Source: Straminergon stramineum (taxonomy: Eukaryota; Streptophyta; Bryopsida; Hypnales; Calliergonaceae). From it: a stretch of DNA of 64,000 nt. A model generated the notes under the pieces. The model saw only the letters and a program-made list of their open reading frames with translations, ran no database searches and was not told the DNA's origin. The stretch covers positions 24,056,001 to 24,120,000 of the forward strand of contig OY987267.1 in the NCBI GenBank assembly GCA_963920665.1, in the 5' to 3' direction. The translations under genes were made by a program, and so were the position numbers. Below, one piece after another: positions 57,512-64,000 of the stretch. Position 1 is the stretch's first letter. The number at the start of each line of letters is the position of its first letter.

Positions 57512-60500
57512 TTTTGAACTCGTCACAAGACTTGGAATGCTAAGGAATCCTATTACACTCAATGCTCATTACTCTTACCACCTGGGGAGCTCAACTTTTT
57601 CCTATGACATAGTTTGAAAGTGCGACAATTGGGATAAAATGGTGCAGGATATTCTAGAATGTCAGTTTAGAGTAGACCATAATGAAGAGGCAGACAATTT
57701 GGACAACACTGGAAGGCTTATTTGTACTTTAGAGGAACCTACTATATCACAAACTCTACAAAACGAAGCTGATAGGGTCTGGGATAAGGTGATAACAGTC
57801 AGCATGCTGTGCAGACTGGCTTGCTGAAAGCCTAATAATTTTCATGAAAAGGGTTCATTAGGAATTGATCTCATTGACCTTTGGGTTTCTTATGTAAGTG
57901 CACTAGGGTCCTCCATGTTTCAACTCTCCCGTAATGGAGTTGTACGTGAACTGAGGAAAATGGATGTTAAGGCGAAGGAGAGAGTTGCAATCATCAATTG
58001 CTGGTTCCAATCCTTAAGGAAATTGTGAGACTTTGGCAAAGGAGGTATAGTTTTCGCACCAAAAGGACTGTCGGGGATTCTTCTGCACACAACCCAGTCA
58101 GTGTACCGCAAAGTAAGAATTAGGATTAGAGCCATTCTTGTGACCTGTGGAGATGCTATGCAATTGCTAATGCTCTACTACAGACTTCGTGCTTTGCCTG
58201 TACGCAAATCAAGGGTTTGTAATCTTAACAATGTATTTGGAATTGCAGTGACATTCCTATTGTACTTTTGTAGGACCAATAATTCTTTTGTGGGAGTCAA
58301 TAGAAGTCAGTTCCAGTGAACAAATACGTCAGAACAAAAACTAAAAACATTTGACAGATCTTCAGAGGAAATTTTTAAGTCATCATATCTAAGAAATTTC
58401 ACCAGCTTTAAATTCTCCACTCCAAGACTCTCAACTGACATAACCTCTCATATTCATGTACGTACTGGTCAGGAGGAGCATAAATCTGGTGGTAAAATAG
58501 CATGAATGATGAGAGTAGTTCAACTAACTATACCATAGACACAGATACTGAGAGCTACTCTTGATGCCTCATTTAGGATGTAGACTCCATAAAACGGACT
58601 TGTAAGGCTGTATCTATATAAATTGCACAGAGCTTAGATCAAATTTACAACTACAGGCTCCCCACAGCACTTCACATTTCACTGTTTCGAAAACAAAAAT
58701 GATGTATAGATTGATGTGTATTTTGAACCACAGCAGTTTATCACGAATATTAGTCTGGAGATTTGGAACTCAACCTCTTAAATCAAGATTCCTACGCTCT
58801 TCTTCTCACCGTCAACCCTAATAATGACCCGTGAGTATCCGAAGCAGATAAAAAAAAAGCTACCCATCAATCTTTCCGAGCATTAAAAGAATCCCAACAT
58901 ACACATCAGTCTTTCAAACCATTCAGAATACCCTCTGAGAATCAAAATCCATGATCAAAATTGGTATAATGGATCTTGATTCTCACAAATTTTATATAAA
59001 TTTGATGAGTTGCATTAAGTATTGACTGAAAAAGAAAGGTAATAAAATCAGTGAGGTTCTTCAATTGCCTGCTGTTGCAAAAAAATTGGACCATGATAAC
59101 TAACTCTTGATTTGGAAAACAATATAATTTCATGGACCTCAGGAGGATTGTGAAAACTGTTTCTTCACCTCTTGAAGAATGTCATGAAGAATTCAAATAT
59201 GACGTTGGGAGAATCCCTTACCACACATTTTGAAGACATTTGTTACAGACGCACTTGGCTGCTTCTGGAATTCCACCGCGCACGTCCACAATTCAAAATT
59301 CTCCCCTGCAAAATTCGTAAACGAAATTTGATACAAAAACGAGCTTCTTCTTCTTCAATTCAAGCTTTAGAATCCAGCTGCGGTTCACTTCAAGAAACAG
59401 TGCGTGACGAGCCTGATCTCGGGAAGACACCTTGTTGATACCCTGATTAAAACAATATGGGCGGGTATTCGTAGACGTCTTCGCGGGTATCAACCTCTCT
59501 GGCCTCAGTGACCATGATTTTTTACTTGAAAGAATTCTGAATGTCTAAAGTTGCATTGAATATTGGAAACCAACCATTAACATAACCTTATTAGCCCCTA
59601 ATGTAAAGCATTATTGGCTATTTTTTTTTTCATTTCTTATGGCATTTCATAGTAGGATAGTGTAGGTCAATAATTTGTAGTTCAAAATGAAAAAAAAAAT
59701 TCACAATTTGCACACAATGCATTAAAAATGGCTATACTGAAACAACTGTAGAACCATTAGCGCAAATTCTAGAGTAAATTCATGAGGTTTTTATAAAAAA
59801 TTTCATATTTTATTTTGAAAAGGCCGAAGGATTTGTGATGATTGTTGGGATTTTGATTATTTCAAAGATCAAGTTTAAAAAAATATTTGAAATCTTGCTG
59901 ATGTAGTTGCTTTTTTTTTAAAGATCTTCTCAATGCAAGATGATTTCGGGTATATTAAACACCTTCACTATCTTAAAAAATTGGCATACAAGGAACTTAC
60001 ATAACTACCTATGCAATGGTGAGAATTCCCAGAGTTACATAGTTCCTCGTTCTCTATGAAGTTGAGTCAAATTATATTGATCATGTTGGACAAGGCCAAA
60101 AATTTATTTCATTCTAACTTCGAACGTTATAATCTCACAATCTATAAGGTCAAATAGGCTAAAATGTTTTCCACACATTCCTATAGTAGTATAGTGCAAA
60201 TTTTAGTGTTGAAACTTTGAAAATGTTTTTATTTTTCAATTGTGATCAATACTAACACTAAAAAAGTCATAGTTTTGCATAATTTTTTAAAAAATAGTCA
60301 AGGAAATTTAGGGGTTGTTGAAACTATAAGTTCGTTAACTTTTTTATAGAATTACAAATTTTTTGGCCATACAAAGAGCAACCTTAATACAACCAATAGG
60401 GATTGTCACTAGTGGTTTTTAAGCAAGTAGTCACTCATGTGCTCAAAAACAACATCTAAAGCCAATTTTTTTCACACTATTGGAATTTTCTAAACTATTG

Positions 60501-61342
60501 TCAACTTTATTTTTAGATACAGAAGGATCATATACTTATATCCATGTGTTTTTGCAACAAAAGATATGGGATATATAGCTACATGAATATGAATGCATAT
60601 ATTTCCATATATAAATATTCCCAAATATAAATACCCACACCTATAAAAACATATATTTGTATTTGTTATTCATATCTATGTATCCATTGTGAACCATATA
60701 TTATATCTATATATCCATATTGCATCCTAAATAAATAAAGATTATAATAAATAAGACCCCCCAATTTTTCAAGGTAGAAGGATGGCTAATGTTTTTGAAG
60801 AGATAGTCACTTCAATAGCAATAAAGATATATAATGCTACTACAAAAATCTAAGAATACTAAAACACATGAAAAAAAACTATAATGATATCTTTATTGTG
60901 CAAATTGCATCTAAATTCTACTTTTGATCACAAATTTGTCTAATTTACACTAATTTTGTATTTCATTTCTACTCCTATTATGCATGGATTCACTTCTATA
61001 ACATGTTAGTTCATGTTTACCTTACATTCTTTTTCTATAATATCTCAATTTTTGTTTCATAATACATTCACCTAATTTTTTTGAAAGTAATACATAACTT
61101 GCAAAGGAATATAAGTTGATTTAAGGCAATACATTCTTATTATGATACAACCTTTATTAAAACAAGCTAGTATGTTGGAGAGATGAACAAGGAATAAAAT
61201 AATTTGAAATCAATATTTGTATTGAAAACACTCAATAATGATACCATACTTTGCTATTAAGGTCAACAAATCTCATAGTTGGGATGTAAGGGACCTAAAT
61301 CTCATAATAGCAAATTGGTCATCTTCTTAATATATGTTTCTA
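57512..61342. other. Intergenic DNA without recognised gene
   Basis: 57.5-59.5 kb has mixed composition and may hold the promoter or noncoding leader of the centrin-like gene. A minus-strand frame near 57,920-58,135 and an ATG near 59,514 have no supporting family similarity. From 59.5 kb on, AT-rich with short A or T runs; nothing further recognised. Confidence 0.4.
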
Positions 61343-61346
61343 TTAA

Positions 61347-61882
61347 CCCCTAAGCACTTCAGTGACCATTTTTTGGTTCTTGACCAACTTCAGGCATCAT
61401 TTTTAGGCTGATTTTTCATTTTTAAATAATCCATTTTTTTGAAAGACTTTATTGTGTTTCAATGTATATATTCAAAACTAAGATTTCTATAGTCAAACAA
61501 AAATTATAAGAGAAATAGCACAAATTGTTTAGGATTTGCCTATAGATGAAAATTTTTACTATTTGGAGAATTAAAGTGTTGGTGTTCTCATTATTAGATT
61601 TTTTGTATTTTTTCACAAATCAATAGAAACTACAATTTTGACCAATTCAAAAATATTCAAATGCTAAAGAGAGAATTTTTATTTTTGGTGAATTTTTGAA
61701 TTTATATCTTCAAAATTCATTTGAAGAAAATCTTAATTTTTTTTTAATAATTTTACCCATATGGATATTTTCTACTTTTCATGCTTCACATTATCTTTGT
61801 TGATGCAAACTTCAAAAAAGTTATAGAAATTATATTTTATAACACATTTGTATTTTGTCCAAACCCCCTAGGCTTTTAGGGG
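61347..61882. mobile_element. 536-bp TTAA element
   Basis: Exact TTAA at 61,343-61,346 and 61,883-61,886. Left end CCCCTAAGCACTTCAG, right end CCTAGGCTTTTAGGGG. No coding capacity. Confidence 0.78.
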
Positions 61883-61886
61883 TTAA

Positions 61887-63059
61887 AAAAAGGTGTCAAA
61901 TTCTTGAAATAAATAAATAAATAAAAATTCGTAATTCTAGAAGTGACTACTGACTACATAACCACTTTTTCTAACTCAAATGAATTATTCAACATGAAAT
62001 GCCATCTATAATAGCCGGGTACAATAATAGGTGCAATGGTGTAAAATGCTATTAATCTAACTTGGAAATTTATAACTTATTTTTTTGATCAATTTTGTGA
62101 AGGTTCTAATCATACATGAACCCTATTTGTTATTCCAAATCAAATCTATCCAAAGTGATGTTGGTGTTCATGTATAGAGCTATGTTGCTCATATTGTAAA
62201 TGTTTGCAATGATCTTTTATTTCCACTTTTGTTATTGTCTATTGAAAAGGTCCTTGTATCCAAGTCTAAAGAAGAAGTCTTTATATCCCACACATATTAG
62301 AAATAATTAAATAGATCATTCAATTTTAATAAAAATAAATAAATTATATTGTATTAAACTACTATGAGAACAAGTGGAATTTATTTGGAATCTTCAACTA
62401 CGTAGTTGCTAGATAAGGGTTACTACTATGTGAGCATAGGAGTGTGAGCCCATGAGCCTAAAATACTACATACCTATGTTATAGGTGTATATAACATAGA
62501 AATTGTCTATGATTATAGGATACATATGTTACAAATACCCATATTATAAGTGTTTATGATACATACACCTTCTATAGTGTGTGGTATCAATATTGTAGGT
62601 ACCTATAATGTAGGCTCAATACTCACAAGCTCGCATTTTTGGGCTCACATACTAGCACCATTGGTTGCTAGATTATAGCTTTTGAAACCAAAAGATTAGG
62701 AAGGGGGTAATTTACAAAGTAAGTAAACTTTGACTCTAGAAGTGTAACTATTGCATATAACATTTTATTTATTTATTTCACTATGTGCATACTATATTAT
62801 ATTAGTTACAATTCTCCAAATTCCAAACATAGAATTTAATGGATTTAGCACATAGTGCCCAAAGCAAGTAGTTCATGCTCAAAATTCTTTGAACAACAAA
62901 ACTTTTGATTCAAACACATGATCAAGAAAAAATACATATTCTCCCACAAATGGGTTTAAACTTTCTCTACTTTGTGTCCAAGTTTTGCAAAAATCCATTC
63001 AAAATTGACTTTCAAAACCTCACCTCATTTTTTTAGTAAGTATTAAATCCATGGCATTT
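61887..63059. other. AT-rich intergenic DNA
   Basis: Nothing recognised except loosely repeated TATGTTATAGGTGTATA-like words at 62,470-62,620. Confidence 0.4.
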
Positions 63060-63350
63060 AAGGTGGGCCCCTCCCCAATGCACCACTACTCAAAACCCAC
63101 CATCATCACTTTAGGTACATCTCCAAAATCAATATGTACCTATGTGGAACAAACGATTTCAGAACCTCTACCAAAAAAAACTTTGATCCTTCCTAACTTT
63201 TGCATACAATATCCAAATGCCACATTCTTTGGTGCGTTAGAACCTCCTTTCACTTGCCATCAAGAAACTATGAAAATTTGACCATTCTAATAATAGAAAA
63301 TATGCACAATAGCAAAAACTAATGGTGGGTTTTTGTGTGGGGTGCAAGTA
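63060..63350. mobile_element. Family J repeat, diverged copy
   Basis: Matches 53,626-53,895 over CCATCATCACTTTAGGTACA, CTCCAAAATCAATATG, AACTTTTGCATACAATATCC and GAACCTCCTTTCACTTGCC. Confidence 0.65.
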
Positions 63351-64000
63351 ACCACAACGCAAAAGCTAGAATAGTAAGTTTTGTATCTCAAGTAACTCCA
63401 TCAGCATAGAACAAAAGTGGGCACCGTTTTCAGTTTTTAATGATGTGTAAAAATTACCATGTCTTCCAGATATGCACCACCGAACTCCTTCAATCAGCAA
63501 TTGGGTGTCCTTTTTGAGCTGCAAGCCATGTGCAAGCTTTTAAGCTTATTTTATTTGCTATCTTTTTTTTCTACTTATTTTTTCCAATGCAAATCATGTG
63601 TAAGCTTTTGGAAACCTTCACGAGTGCTCTGACTGTCAGTCAGTCCCCTGCAAGTGATGCCAGGCTTCCACTGATACTTCCTCACATTATGCCGACAATC
63701 TGACAACAGCTTCACTCGGCATTATTTAGGCAGCTGCTTCTCACACGAGCTCCGGAGTCCGGATACACATGCTCATACCGGCCATGTTTTATTTTGTTTT
63801 GTTTTGACACAAATGAAAGAAAATTGGCATTGCAAATTATGTAACTTGTACCAAAATTTTCACCTTTGTGGATACATGTAATAAGGTAACTATACCCCAA
63901 AGCGACCTCTTTCTAAGATTGCCCCCGACATATTTTTGGCTAAAATGTACTCCCACCATTCATGACAGTCAGTCTAGGGTCGGTTTCAAAAACGCCTATT
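63351..64000. other. Unassigned sequence at the right edge
   Basis: Base composition becomes more balanced from about 63,600, which can announce a gene beyond the window, but no exon could be supported. Confidence 0.35.

Noticed and set aside
1..64000. CRISPR arrays, bacterial operons, rRNA or tRNA genes
   Set aside because: Tandem repeats here lack spacer structure, genes have spliceosomal introns, and I recognised no tRNA or rRNA sequence; tRNAs cannot be fully excluded without a covariance search.

Overview
The window is nuclear DNA of a land plant. It carries a family-1 UDP-glycosyltransferase, a 13-repeat PPR-SMR protein, a single-CRM-domain (YhbY-like) protein and a centrin-type EF-hand protein. 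All are split by short GT-AG introns and sit in very AT-rich intergenic DNA. The absence of recognisable LTR retrotransposons and the unusual transposon content make me lean towards a non-seed plant such as a moss, but the sequence does not prove this.

Layout. 1-409 (minus): start of a UDP-glycosyltransferase gene that runs off the left edge. 410-32,950: about 32 kb without a credible host gene, filled with small DNA transposons, many nested in one another. 32,950-47,650: a more GC-balanced gene island. It holds a 120-bp tandem repeat leading into a small secreted-protein gene (34,609-36,035, plus), the eight-exon PPR-SMR gene (37,706-42,439, minus), an orphan exon-like segment near 43.8 kb, and the CRM-domain gene (45,256-47,625, plus) with a MITE in intron 1. 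47,650-53,600: AT-rich repeats again. 54,175-57,511 (minus): centrin-like gene. 57.5-64 kb: mostly unassigned AT-rich DNA with further transposon copies.

The most striking content is a group of non-autonomous elements (222 to about 970 bp) that start CCCC or CCCT and end GGGG or AGGG, each flanked by TTAA. Several interrupt another repeat whose uninterrupted copy elsewhere in the window still shows a single TTAA. The window therefore contains its own filled/empty-site evidence for TTAA-specific insertion. That is the signature of piggyBac-type (or Sola3-type) transposition, which I would not expect to be abundant in a plant. No matching transposase is present. Other elements are a Tc1/mariner relic with TA duplication and a transposase fragment, itself hit by a MITE; two short CACTA-type hairpin elements, one with a 3-bp duplication; two about 2.5-kb inverted-terminal-repeat elements; and several MITE families.

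The host genes show no operon-like or pathway relation. The PPR-SMR and CRM proteins both have N-termini compatible with organelle import and both belong to families acting on organellar RNA, so their closeness may be chance. All exon models are hand-made from splice signals and family knowledge, with no transcript support.
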